Positions 1-9,600 of a stretch of DNA of 20,417 bases are shown here, in pieces (position 1 is the first letter of the stretch; each line of letters begins with the position of its first letter). Under the pieces are notes generated by a model. The model was not told the DNA's origin. It was given only the letters and a program-made list of their open reading frames with translations, and did no database searches. The translations under genes were made by a program, and so were the position numbers. The stretch spans positions 1 to 20,417 of the forward strand of contig MU859408.1 in assembly GCA_033297205.1 (NCBI GenBank). The letters run 5' to 3'. This DNA comes from Pseudoneurospora amorphoporcata. Its lineage: Eukaryota; Ascomycota; Sordariomycetes; Sordariales; Sordariaceae.

Positions 1-640
1 GGTATCAAGAAGTAGCTTAACAACCGCCTCATGCCCATGCGTTGCCGCCATACGCAGCGCTGTCCGTCCATGCCAGTCCTGACCATCTGCGTCAACCTTG
101 CCGGTATCGAGAAGTAGCTTAACAACCGCCTCATGCCCATTCTTCGCCGCCCAATGCAGCGCTGTCCATCCAGCCCCATCCTTAGGATTTGCGTCAAACT
201 TGCTAGTATCGAGAAGTAGCTTAACAACCGCCTCATGCCCATGCGTTGCCGCCCAATGCAGCGCTGTCCGTCCATACCAGTCCCGAGCATTTGCGTCAAC
301 CTTGCTAGTATCGAGAAGTAGCTTAACAACCGCCTCATGCCCATTCTTCGCCGCCCAATGTAGCGCTGTCCGTTCATCCCCGTCCTTAGCATCTGCATCA
401 ACCTTGCCATCTACATCAACCTTACCAGTATCGAGAAGTAGCTGAACGACTACCTCATGCCCAATTATCGCCGCTTGATACAACGCTGTCTGTCCATTCT
501 CATCCTTAGCACCTACGTCAACCTTGCCAGTATCGATAAGCATCTTAACGATCGCTTTATAATCTTTTTGCTCCGCAAGCCACAGCGCCGTCCGTAGCTC
601 CTCGCTATGCAAGTTGACCTTGCCAGTGTCGAGAAGCAAT
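1..640 (-). repeat. Near-identical tandem ankyrin repeats of the HET gene
   Basis: The coding repeats have a 102-nt (34-residue) period; the element GAGAAG recurs (plus strand) at about 7, 109, 211, 313, 433, 535 and 631. Each unit reads roughly D-x-x-G-x-TALHWAA-x-x-GHEAVVKLLLDT. The four units nearest the left edge are almost identical in DNA. One unit is 18 nt longer through a duplicated six-residue step (VDVDGK/VDADAK at about 397-432), and another is 6 nt shorter. The array continues beyond position 1. Confidence 0.92.
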
Positions 641-2896
641 TTTACGACCGCCTCATGCCCGTTTTCTGCCGCCAAGCACAGAAGCGTCCATTGGCCCTTG
701 TCCTCAATAAGTTGATTTACCATTGTTTCCTTTGCATCTTCCTTTTCTGAATCCTCGGGACCTAGGCAAGTCTTTTTTAGGTTGCTCATGCTCCTCAATG
801 CCCTCTCAAGAACCGCCGTTTCTTCCCGAAGATTCTTCACTGCAACTCCATATTGTTTGACCTCTTGTAATGCCAATCTGACATTCCGTATCCTAGTCGC
901 CGTATTTCGACAACCTTCCAACCCTGTCTTTGGATGCTCTGGAATGTTTGCAAAGTAGTCGTGGTTGTTTTTATCTTGCTGCTTGCTTGGATCTATATCC
1001 CAATCCCAGATAAGTAGAAAATTATGTGGAAAGACCGTTATCGATTGTTTGATATCTCTGGTCGTAGCTTGTGGATCGCCTGCTGGGGAAACTGCAATCA
1101 TGATAACCGCCCAGTGATCGTTGTATGGCCTGAGGATCGTAGGTCTTGACGCTCCGTGAAGAAGGCAGACGACATCTCCTTTTTGGACGGATTTTACTGT
1201 GGTCGGGAGGGTCCAGCAAAAGCCCCATATTTCCTTCACGCAAATATAGCTGGGGGCATTCCTCCAAGTAATGGCCACATCTTGTCTGTCTTCCCAAATA
1301 GCATTTCTCTTGACCGAGGACACTTCGCCAAGAATGCAGCCCTTGCCCTCAATGATGGCAATCTCCTTATCGTCCGAAAGGCCGTTTACAGAGACCAATT
1401 CAGATAGGACGAAGTGGATGAGTTTGTTAAAGAGTTGTTTCCACGAAATCTTGTAGTCGGCAAATAATCCTGCTGCGGTTGGATTATTAGAGCTCATACC
1501 GAGTAAGGCATATACTTTATCGTGACGTTTCGTAGCTTCGCGGGTGTGGTACATCTCTATTAGTTCACCCAGAGGGCGTATATTAAGAGAAAAGTTGTCT
1601 GACTGATTGATCGCGTATTTGGGCCGGAAGATTGCGCCCCTTATGAGGTAGGTTACCGAAAGAATTTGAGCCCGCAGGTCTGCGGGGAGTTCATTGGACA
1701 GGTTCAATGCTTTCAGGCCTGAACAGAATGCAAATCCATCAATCTCAGAAGAACCACACTTAATTAGGATATAGCGAGCCGCGGCAACTTCCTGAAGCAC
1801 CTGCATCAATCTGTCAGTTTCCTTAGTCATGATACTTTGACATCGGTTCCCTTACCCAGATGCGCTGAAACCACGGTCGTTCAAGCAATGTAAGAATTCC
1901 CGCTTTATTATCTAATCGTCTTATAGACAGCTCGGCTGCGATGCGTATTTCTTCGGGTGCTTGGTCGCGCTTGGCTGCGATGCGTATTTCTTCGAGTGCT
2001 TGGTCGCTACCGGCTGCCTCTTCTCCAAGCCAAACAATTACGCCACTTGCTTTAGCGTAGATCTTCGCCATAGATTGAACTTGGTGTCCTTTTTCTTCTT
2101 CGTCATCTTGGTTGATACAAATGGCATCTATCCATATAGTTCGTTTAATAGAGTGATCTCGAAGATGTAATAGCGCTGCGTAAAGGTTTTCCCTGACGGC
2201 GAAGGCGCACCCGTTTATGAAGATGGAACAAGGGTTGTCCTCGGAGCCCCACACGTAGGATAAGGCCTCGTACGGACGAGTGCCTTTTGAGTCCAATGGG
2301 GTGCAGAAGAGCCGACAGTGTATTGCAGCGTCCTCGTTTTCAGACGGCAATAGTTGAAGCAAGCGGATGTGGCTACTTGATATGGGAACGTTATAATACA
2401 GATTCTTTACAGGTATTAGCGTTATTCTAAAATGTCGTAGGGGGAAAAGAAGTAAGCCTACTTCCACCTGCTTCGGCCTTTTGTTATCCACGCAGACCAA
2501 TTTAGATAGGAAGAAATAGATGAGTTTGTTGAAGAGTTGTTTCCACGAAATCTTGTAGCCGGCGGACGTCTCTATATCGGCGGAACCGGTAGCTGGAGCG
2601 GCTGGGAGCCCGGGGGCGGGCATATGGGTAACGGACATAGCGGTGGCGGCGGAGATTTGTTGCAAAGGTGCAGGGCAAGACTGCTCTTGGCCCTTATTAT
2701 CTTCCCAACCCTCCGTATTGTGCAGTCGTTGAGATATTGTAGCTGTCATGGCCCTATCCGACGGGTCATGCCCCGGGACATTTGACTGCATTGTACGAAT
2801 GCATCGCACGGGTGATGCGAGCATTCTGATTGGTTGTAGATTAGATAAGGAAGAGTGGGTCCACGACGAGCTCGGCCTTGGAGGATAAAACTCCAT
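1..2896 (-). CDS. HET-domain protein with C-terminal ankyrin repeats (3' end outside window)
   Basis: Heterokaryon-incompatibility-type protein. Exon 1 is 2896-1856 (347 codons) and exon 2 is 1800-1, open to the window edge (600 codons), so 947 residues are visible. Order of parts: a low-complexity N-terminus; a module with KISWKQLFNKLI at about residues 114-125; the HET domain with YEALSYVWG (209-217), WIDAICINQ (255-263), VWLGE (288-292) and PWFQRIW joined by splicing to VLQEV (341-352); HDKVYALLGM (440-449); a second KISWKQLFNKLI copy (about 464-475); GDVVCLLHGASRP; a charged, probably coiled-coil linker (about 650-690); then at least seven ankyrin repeats from about residue 715. HET proteins mediate allorecognition cell death in Pezizomycotina, and ankyrin or WD arrays usually act as the sensor. 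Start: the frame is open upstream to 2914 only through a TTG; the first ATG is at 2896. No RIP-type stops are seen. The function is inferred from the family. Confidence 0.9.
1801..1855 (-). other. Spliceosomal intron in the HET gene
   Basis: A 55-nt intron begins GTAAGG after the Trp codon of PWFQRIW and ends GCAG. A branch-point-like ACTGAC lies about 15 nt before the 3' end. Splicing is phase 0 and restores the family motif RIW-VLQE. Without it the frame ends in a TGA-less tail at a TAA (1823) 11 codons after the donor, so the intron is needed to reach the rest of the HET domain and the ankyrin repeats. Confidence 0.88.
1934..2011 (-). repeat. 39-bp tandem duplication inside the HET coding sequence
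   Basis: Two adjacent 39-bp copies (1934-1972 and 1973-2011) differ at one base over the first 34 and encode DQALEEIRIAAKR and DQAPEEIRIAAEL. They lie between VWLGE and LLERPWF, a region of variable length in HET proteins. The duplication is in frame. Confidence 0.85.
2405..2461 (-). other. Possible in-frame intron or retained segment in the HET gene
   Basis: GTAGGC...TGTAAAG is 57 nt (19 codons) with GT-AG ends, a pyrimidine-rich middle and GCTAAT as a possible branch site. It has no stop, so the protein stays open either way. Its translation is a hydrophobic insert (LLLFPL...) just before the usual HET lead-in IRLLQLLP. Splicing would join KQVE to NLYYNVP. Confidence 0.35.
2494..2563 (-). 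repeat. 70-bp copy of a downstream HET-gene segment (partner 1392-1461)
   Basis: Positions 2494-2563 and 1392-1461 are direct repeats matching at 64 of 70 bases, in the same reading frame. Both encode YKISWKQLFNKLI followed by F-x-LS-x-LV-x-V. The downstream copy is in its usual place after DKVYALLGM; the upstream copy precedes the HET domain. Confidence 0.85.
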
Positions 2897-3720
2897 TGCC
2901 AACCGCGCGCACAACTCTTTCCTTTTGTTTTACTCTTTAGTCGTAAATTCTATGTTGAACGTCAACAACGCTGCAGCTCTGTCTCTCTCGTTACGTGCTA
3001 TCACAGTAGCTTCAGGGAACGAAGGTCTTGAGCGAGGCGATGTAGATGAGGCACTCTAGGATAATCGTGTTGTCCTGGAGGCAGCGAATGCTATACAGTT
3101 GACGATCAATGGATTGAGTTTGTAAAAATGCTGCAAATTATTCTATCCTGCCTCCAAGGATAAGATAAAAAGAAACTAGAGCACTATATTTTCTCAAGGC
3201 TATGGTGGAGCATGAGGCGTCGTGTTGAGTGTCAGGCGTAGGATGGCTGGCGGCTCCCTCCTAACTACACGCCAATGGCCCAAAGGACATTTCTTTTCTA
3301 GAGGTCGGGCATTCCTTAGGACGCCAATCAATAACCCGACTTGGGCGAGGGCCGTGGCTTTCTGTCACGGGGTCTACAGGGTTGGCAATAGTGTACCAGT
3401 AGCGGCCTGGTAGCTTGCACCACTTATGGGGCTGTGGCGCGGGTAGGGCTCAGCTTTTCAGCTTTTCCCGAATGTCACGAACGACGTGGTCACGAGAGAC
3501 AAAGCTGAACACGTTGGTTCCAGGTCTATGGTAGAATCACAAGATAAAGAAGAAAAAGAGGGAAATGTGCAAAGGCGCGCCTGGCGCCCAGGGTTTCAAC
3601 CCAGGGCCCAGATGGCCGATGCACGCGGCACGACATCACGTGCACGTCCCGCCGTGCCGGGACCCATCCGCTAGTGCCGTGATACTGAACATCGTTCGTT
3701 ATGCGACGTTATGGTTTCCA
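2897..3720. other. Region upstream of the HET gene without a supported gene
   Basis: This is mixed-composition sequence that keeps CpA/TpG, so it is not strongly RIPed. It should contain the promoter and 5' UTR of the minus-strand HET gene, but no convincing TATA box is seen. The short open frames at 3222-3413 and 3486-3674 resemble nothing recognised. At 3473 a TGTCACGAACGA stretch is loosely mirrored by TCGTTCGT at 3692-3699 (about 227 bp apart), which could be a decayed solo LTR or small inverted-repeat element. Confidence 0.4.
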
Positions 3721-4039
3721 ATCCTCCTCTGATCTTAACCCTCCAAGGTCCCGTCGCCTTCCTCCATGTCAGAGTCAAGGTCGAGATCATCATCCTCCTC
3801 CTCGCTGCTCATCCGATCAAGTTCATTTTGCAATAATTCTATAAGCTTCCCCTAAGTATTCTCGAGGACCTTTGCCACGATCTAGTAATAATAAGTTTCT
3901 AGTTCCTCATCTAACTTTTTACTGCTCGTTTGCTTACCTTGTCTTTGAGCAGATTCTTAGCCTTTATATAGTCGCAAAAATACTCGATCGCATAATCTTC
4001 TATTGCTTTGGCCATTTGTAGGGAGAATTCATAACCGGG
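3720..4039 (-). pseudogene. Unassigned decayed coding stretch with acidic tail
   Basis: The minus strand reads as protein-like fragments in shifting frames: MAKAIEDYAIEYFCDY from 4015, then LDEELETYY and KLIELLQNELDRM, ending in a Glu/Asp-rich tail over about 3745-3810. TAG stops interrupt it. It follows the kinase relic on the same strand and could be a fused C-terminal remnant or a separate gene. I do not recognise the family. Confidence 0.3.
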
Positions 4040-5060
4040 GTAGGCGGGGGTTCAGAAACGGGTAAGGCTTTGAGAATTGCAATCCCTTCTATATTTCTGC
4101 AATGGTAGTGATTTGATGATGCGCTACTATTTTAGCTACCCCTTTAACTTTCATTTTCTTTGCTTGCGTTAGGTGCTCCACCTCCGACGTCCGTTTACCC
4201 GATGCCTATGCGAATTTGACAACGCTATTGTTTTCAGTCGTATAACAGGTAGTTCCGCGACTTACGATAGCCTTCTAGCTATATATCGCCCTATTTAACC
4301 TGATCTTCGTTGTTTGACTACCTGTGTCGTTTAGCGTAATGTAGCGTTTTTTTCTTCCTCCCTCAATAACTCGCTCAATAAAGGTATCCCTAGCCCATCG
4401 CCTCAGTATCTATCGTAGCATAGCTGACAAGAGCGCGCGCAAATATGTCTGCCTTTTCGTGAATATTGAAGAACCCGGAACTATACGCCCCACCCCGATC
4501 GAAGATTTAGAGCTCTATTTTGGACGCGTAAAGAAGGAAGGCGTGGACGAATTGACGGGTCGGCTGGTCAGCGAAAATATTCCGTATGTAGCGGGTGAGT
4601 TGTAGGAAATCCGCCTTAAATTTGCGTTTACTGTATGACTTCTTTTGTTTTCTAATAATAGAATGTTATTATATTTATAAAAGGAGCCCGCTTCTGTAGT
4701 TGACGCTTGAAAGAACATATCTAGTTGGCCTTTCGATTCCTTAGCTAGGAAGCGCTTTTCTAGGGAGCAAAGCTATTTCCAAACCGGCTTTTTATTAGGA
4801 GTGGCCGGGAAGCCCGTCCATTTCGTTCCGTTATGCGCTGTCTTGATCTTCTCTAACATCGCTTTCTGTTCGTTGCGCCAGCTTTCGAGCTTAAAGAACT
4901 TGTCCAAAAACCCCCCTACATCGCGAAAGGTACAGTTTTTGATCTCGTAGAATAGTTCCCTTTCTACTATCTCGCGCGTTGCACTATCAGCAAGCTGATT
5001 CAAACTGGTCGCTCTCAACGCCGCCAACTCTATAGGGATCTTCCTATTTCATACTCCTAA
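4040..5060 (-). pseudogene. Fungal-type protein kinase (FunK1-like) pseudogene, catalytic core missing
   Basis: Three blocks match the non-catalytic N-terminal half of FunK1-type kinases. Block 1 (5060 to about 4650): STREI-like SATREIVERELFYEI, then NCTFRDVGGFLDKFF, TKWTGFPATPN and VWK-stop-LCSLEKRFL. Block 2 (about 4640-4400, shifted frame): KADFLQLTRYIRNIF, FVHAFLL and IFDRGGAYSSGFFNIH. Block 3 (about 4395-4040, shifted again): DTFIERVIEG, AIVSRGTTCYTT, NSVVKF and KGVAKIVAHHQITTIAEI. The stop after VWK, and those at the YS-KAI and VVKFA positions, are where the family has Trp or Gln. The usual HRDIS catalytic loop, which should follow block 3, is absent. No start ATG is visible; the frame is open upstream of 5027. 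Family assignment is from remembered motifs and is fairly firm. Confidence 0.72.
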
Positions 5061-5867
5061 CCAGCTCCTAGTGCCTGAATGGGACGGTCCAATCTACTTA
5101 CTTAGCGGCGGCGTTTATTATTGCTGGTAGGAGTGATATTTGTAGGTTTGTTAAGCCTTTTTATCAGTCCAGACTAACAAAAAGGCTTGGCTCTAATAAA
5201 AATTTAATACAAAGGAAGGGTAATAATAGGGTCGTCTATTAAAGGCCGATGTGACTATATATATGTTGAGAGTTATAAGAGAAACTTACTAAAAAGGAGT
5301 TAGCCCGGGGTGGGTTTAAGTTCGCGTGGTGCCTTGTAGCGGCCCGCTACGTCCTTACAACTATTTTATTCCTATTATAGGATTAGCCTATAATATACCT
5401 ACCTTATACTGACTTTTAATATACTATGCCCATTATTATAGTACGGTCACGTGCAAGGTCATATGCGCGCACGGACTAGCCTTCCAGGGCCCTCGCCTAT
5501 ATAGCCAGTCCTCCGTACATACTTTTCCTTTCTTTTTCTTCGCACAACAACGTATATCCTATCCTACCCTCAATAGTACCTCGCCCCGTAATAGTTTGTT
5601 GTGCCTACTATCGCGCTGCGCGCGCTCAAGGGAGATAGATTCAAATCTGCATTTCGCATAGAAATACCATTCAAATCACATCCGCGATCAATCGTATCCG
5701 CGACCAAAGACTAGACTCGTTCGCAAAGCGGGCAAGTAAAGACTCGGTCGCAAACGAACATCACGACTCGAGCCAGGTAACACGACAAGCATCAAAGCCT
5801 TATCTCTTTCTCCCTCTCCTACCTATTATTAAGACGGTATATTCTAGCAATAACCGCACCCGCATTG
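5061..5867 (+). other. Probable 5' LTR and leader region of element G1 (boundaries unresolved)
   Basis: This AT-rich stretch precedes the G1 gag. A plausible LTR start is TGTAGCGGCCCGC at about 5334, and a TATA-like CTATATAG lies near 5497. The stretch from about 5600 to 5800 keeps CpA dinucleotides. Because no second G1 LTR lies in the window, the LTR ends and primer-binding site cannot be fixed. No host gene is seen. Confidence 0.35.
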
Positions 5868-7190
5868 ATTGAGTGATCAATAACGGACCAGCTACGGGTT
5901 ATTACTGACAACTTTATTGTAGCAACCGCTATTAGCGCCCTTTAAGCTGCCAACCTTGCAAATTAAGCGATTTACGATACCTTCGCTAAGGCACTAGCAA
6001 ATTTTGACAACGATCCCGAACACTAGCCATCATATTAACTGCGGGCGTTAACGGTAGCGGCTATAAGTCAATATAGTTACGTACGTATATTACCCCGTTC
6101 GATAACAAAGGCGCTACCCAATTAGAGAAGGCGGAGAAGTACCGCTCCTAGCGTATAAAAGTCAAGCTGTACTAAATTAATGAGCCGACCTACTATGCCT
6201 CAGAGCTCAAGCGCTTCTCCTACATCGCCAAATGTCTCGAAGGCCCTCCCTTCGCGGCCATCGAGTCCCAGCTGGCCAATATCTTCGAGCACTCCACTAA
6301 CGATACCAAGTGGAAATGGAAGATCGCTATAGACCTTTTCGAAGAGTTCGACACTAAGTATAATAACTCCAACCTCGCTGTCATCGCTCGCCGCGAACTA
6401 GATAATTTAAAGATGACTAACGACATACGTTGGGCCGCTTTTAAGGACCGCTTCACTATCTTTATCGACTAGTACGATATAGATAACGCTATAAAGGTGT
6501 ACTACCTTCGTAATAAGGTTAATAAGGTCGTCCGCGATACTATCGCTTACTAATACCCGCTCTCCGCTAATAACAACTACAGCAAGTAGTTTTAAATAAC
6601 CCGCTCCTTGGCCCAGAGCTATAAGGACAACGTCCACCGCGAGAAGCTCGCTAACCCGTTTTACAAATACCCCTCCTCGAACAACTATAATACCGCTTCG
6701 TCCTTAGAGTAGCCCGCTAGTTAAGGCAGCAACGCAATAAACCTTAACTCCATATCTGCTACTAATGTTATTATGCGTGGTATAATTTCTTAAGAGGTCT
6801 TCGAGCATCGCATGAAAACCAGTGCTTGCACCCGCTACGGCCGTAAGAACTACTTCTCCGCCGCTTGCCGTAGCCGCATCAACTTTAACAAAGACCCCTT
6901 CGCTTCTACCTGTAGCGGTCGCGGAGGTCGCGGCGGTAGAGGCGGTAGTAAAGGCGGTAGCAGAAGCGGCAATAGCAACAACGCCGCTCCTCAATAAGGC
7001 CAGCACGGCTATAGCTAATATAGCTACGGCTAGTAGTAGTGGTATTATATTAATACTATAAATGTATAAGCTGTTAATAATAATACTTCGGCGCCGTAGT
7101 ATTAGCAAGCCTCGGTCCCCGCGTACGTCCCCGGGTTCGTCGGCCCCGTCCAAAGTAATGAGAACAACTATATCAACTAGTAGGGAAATG
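5868..7190 (+). pseudogene. G1 gag remnant with ruined zinc knuckle
   Basis: Capsid/nucleocapsid precursor. The N-terminal part reads VITDNFIVATAISAL from 5898; after a frame change near 6095 it continues QLEKAEKYRS, ELKRFSYIAKCLEGPP, ANIFEHSTNDTKWKWK, IARRELDNLKMTND and ANPFYKYPSSN. The zinc knuckle at 6827-6868 reads CTRYGRKNYFSAAC: the second Cys and the His of CX2CX4HX4C are both Tyr, as expected from TGC/CAC to TAC RIP changes. A Gly/Arg-rich tract (GGRGGRGG) and a Gln/Tyr-rich tail follow. Many in-frame TAG/TAA codons replace Gln or Trp. Non-functional. Confidence 0.8.
7183..7189 (+). promoter_or_regulatory. Candidate -1 frameshift site (GGGAAAT) between G1 gag and protease
   Basis: The heptamer is read G GGA AAT in the gag frame, the X XXY YYZ register. 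A -1 slip moves translation into the frame that carries the protease. Between 7190 and 7345 the protease frame has only two RIP-type stops while the gag frame has about eight. Inferred from register only. Confidence 0.45.
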
Positions 7191-8107
7191 TGTAGCCTCC
7201 AAATTAAATCGCGATTGGAGGCAACTATTTATAGGATAAAGAGAGGAGGGACGTGTTATTGTACAGCTAGATATAGTTGAGATTTATAGATTTTTTGTAG
7301 ATAGCCGTTATAAACACCCTAATTTATTAAACCTCTCTATTTAATTGTCCGACAGATCGCGTATAGTGCATTGCTTAAGCCTAGTCGATAGCAGTTATAC
7401 CGCTTTAGGCTTCATTAATAAACGTTTCGTTTATCGTTATCGTCTCCTCTTTTACAAACTTACAATCGCTAAGATCCTACATCTCGCGGACGGAGGTCTC
7501 GCTAAAGGTAATATTACCTATTTTACTAGATTTATAATAGGGATTGGCTATTACTTCGAAATTATTGACCTATTTATTTATAATTTGGTTAAAGATAACC
7601 CCATTATTCTGGGCTACCTATAGTTAGTTTATTACTTACTAAGCATCTTATAGCCTTACGATTCGCTTTAGTTCACTGCTGCCTATGAGAAACGCGGCTG
7701 CCTCCTAGCGGGAATTCCTAGTAATAAACAGGCGGCCCTAGTCGCTAGTCCGGCTGCTCAGCCTAGCGCGGCAAGCCTACCGTTTAGAAAGGCTACTTGC
7801 GAGGAGGTCTTAGGCGAGGGTAAACCCGACGTTGAACTAAAAGCGAATATTCTACGCCGTACTTCTATCGCTACGATCGTAAGGCGAGCGGCCTATAAAC
7901 GGTTTAATCGCTTTTAAAATTGAATTGCCTACCGCTTAAAGACTACTACGATTAGTAAAATATAAGCGGGCCCTAGCTAAGCCGTTATACTTTATACCGT
8001 TCCCTACGGTATAATCCCCCCTCCTCTACTACGGATAGTCCTAGTGCCTTGCCGGGTGGCTAGCGGAGCCCGTACCGTTGCTATAGACTACCGAGTCTAA
8101 GTCCGCC
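7187..8107 (+). pseudogene. G1 pol, protease and start of linker (interrupted at 8107 by element A)
   Basis: Aspartic protease of Ty3/Gypsy type. The active-site region reads LVDSSYTALGF near 7381-7413, where the family has DSG-C-T: Gly and Cys codons have become Ser and Tyr by G-to-A change. Then come INKRFVYRYRL, KILHLADGG and the flap/hinge region ending NPIILGYL. In-frame TAG codons sit at positions expected for Trp or Gln (for example after GYL and SIL). The linker continues to TVAIDYRV at 8100 and resumes at 15212 in the same frame with RRFYIPAGPINPNNIKEL. Confidence 0.75.
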
Positions 8108-8495
8108 TGTGACGAACGGCAGTCTGATCTGCCTAAGTGGGATAGCTGAAGGTAGAAACTATCAGAGTCGTTCGGTGAAGCCAAAAGGTTCACAACAAGT
8201 ATGGTGGCGTCATACGTGTCTCGATGATAGTGATCAATTGACTACTGTCGAACTATCTAACAATCTGAGTTCTTCAGTCGTCCCTTTATACTTCTGACAC
8301 CTTGGCTCCCATTTGCCTGGTTGGTGTCTGCTCACGATGGTGTTCTGCTCACGGTGAGCACTTCCTCTTTGTGAGCGCCCTTCGGACGTTCCCCTGTCCC
8401 TGTTCCTGGTCCTACGTCACACTATCTTATCGTAAGCGGGGCTGTCACATCCCAACAACCTGGTTGGTCCGCGTTATTTACTTAAGTTCGTAACA
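8108..8495 (-). repeat. 3' LTR of element A (388 bp)
   Basis: Starts TGTGACGAAC and ends GTTCGTAACA on the plus strand; adjacent to duplication CCGCC on the outside and the polypurine tract on the inside. It is the less mutated LTR of the pair. A minus-strand TATAAAG lies at 8284-8290 and two 17-bp repeats at 8328-8361. Confidence 0.93.
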
Positions 8496-8515
8496 TGATG
8501 CCTCCCCTCCCTAGC
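8496..8515 (-). other. Polypurine tract of element A
   Basis: The minus strand reads AGGGAGGGGAGGC followed by ATCA and then the 3' LTR start TGTTACGAAC. A purine run directly before the 3' LTR is the plus-strand priming site of LTR retrotransposons. Its presence shows that the cargo sequence to its right lies inside the element. Confidence 0.75.
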
Positions 8516-8633
8516 CGACGTCCTCGACGGCTTGTTGGTTTCCTGGAAGCATCTGCCTGTTCTTATTCTCCACAGCTTCCTTGCCCTTGACCTGGATATA
8601 GTAAGCCTTTTTCCTTCTTCATCCTTTACCAAA

Positions 8634-9600
8634 ATGGTTGGCCGTGTTTCCAAGCCTGCGTCTAACTCATCGTCCCGTCGGCGTGCTTTGCTGACTTCTA
8701 TCGAACTTTTTGGTTCCGTAGTGATGCCCTGTCAACGATGTACCGATCGCAAACTTGTTTGCAAGAAACTTCCTGGTGAAGTAAAATACGGGGAGTGCGT
8801 TCGCGTGGCGCGTCCTTGCTGTAAGGGGACAGCAGAGCAGTGCGCAGATGCTGACACCAGAATGATCAATTAAGGTTCTACGAGAAGAAAAGAGAAGAAA
8901 GACTGGCCCGTAGGGCGAACCTTGTCGCCTATCTTTTAAGGCCGTGCGCTGGTATAGGTGCCTGACTGCCTGAGGCAGCCCCACGGTCTGAGCATGTAAC
9001 CGTATGGAGGCTAGAGGGGACCAATGGGCTCTGGGCCTGCCGGTCCCTTGCCGGGTTGGCGTGCATTGCCGGCACTCGTGGTCTGGCTAACCGTGTGCCA
9101 GATGCTAGTACTGGGCGCCAGACCTGTGACACTTGCGAAGAGGTCGATTACGATGCGGAGCGTAAGTTTCCCTTATAGTTAATGACTTGATTGATATATT
9201 GATTTATTAGTCGCGCGCATCGTTTCGGCGCATCAGCGCGTGGCTCAAGACATCGAGGAGCTAACCCAGAGGGTTAACGTAAAGTCCCTCGAACTTCAGG
9301 AAGAAAAGCTTCGGTTAGCTTGTTTGCAATAGGAGAAGGACCAGTTGGTTAAAGAGGGCAAAGAGATATCGTCGTTGGCGCTAGCGGAGTTAGAGGTGTA
9401 GGACGAGGAGGATAGGGCTGTTGGGCAAGAGCCTAAGCCTTTGCCTAACGAAGAGCGGCCTACTATAGCGGCTGCCTCCTCGGCTTCCGCGCCCGTAGAT
9501 TGGGAATCCTTAGATCTCGTGACCTACCTTGCCTCCTAGCTAGGTAGTCCTCCGCCCCTAGCCGATCCGGGTTCCTCCGGTGGAATTCCTCCAGTTTCTT
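8634..9600 (+). pseudogene. Antisense cargo frame in element A: Cys-rich zinc-cluster plus coiled-coil protein, broken
   Basis: Opposite in strand to gag/pol. It starts at ATG 8634 in a good context (ACCAAAATGG) after a pyrimidine-rich leader: MVGRVSKPASNSSSRRRALL, then MPCQRCTDRKLVCKKL and YGECVRVARPCCKG. The Cys spacing C-x2-C-x6-C then C-x6-C-C recalls a fungal zinc cluster. A TAA at 8871 is bypassed by a frame change into EKKREERLARRA, which has a TGA near 8970. The frame then runs to ANRVPDAST and TCDTCEEVDYDAE, is split by an intron (9162-9210), and continues AHQRVAQDIEELTQRV and LELQEEKLRL, a likely coiled coil. Three later TAG codons sit where CAG is expected (CLQ-stop-EKDQ, LEV-stop-DEED, LAS-stop-LGS). 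The function is unknown; DNA or RNA binding is only an inference from the Cys pattern. Confidence 0.6.
9162..9210 (+). other. Intron in the antisense cargo frame
   Basis: A 49-nt stretch begins GTAAGT and ends TTATTAG, with a TGAC branch-like site inside. Splicing is phase 1 and joins VDYDAE to ARIVSAHQRV. Because it lies antisense to the genomic RNA of the element it would survive retrotransposition. Confidence 0.65.

Noticed and set aside
98..445. Open frame of 115 residues on the plus strand with internal repeats
   Set aside because: It is the antisense of the ankyrin repeat array; the 102-nt period comes from the coding repeats on the minus strand.
1..640. Regularly spaced direct repeats that might be read as a CRISPR-like array
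   Set aside because: Repeats and spacers are both parts of one ankyrin coding frame, and the context is fungal.
1823..2914. HET protein starting at 2914 and ending at 1823
   Set aside because: The codon at 2914 is TTG, so the ATG at 2896 is preferred; the stop at 1823 lies inside a 55-nt intron whose removal restores the conserved HET motif.
3222..3674. Two short plus-strand frames (63 and 62 residues) as genes
   Set aside because: No recognisable domain, no intron or context support; the length is within chance expectation in GC-rich DNA.
6704..7153. Alanine/valine-rich minus-strand frame of 149 residues over the G1 gag tail
   Set aside because: It is the complement of the Gly/Arg- and Gln-rich end of gag; the zinc-knuckle remnant and flanking frame are on the plus strand.
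8667..9132. Minus-strand frames opposite the zinc-cluster sequence
   Set aside because: The plus strand has the ATG context, Cys cluster, intron and coiled coil; the minus frames lack any family resemblance.
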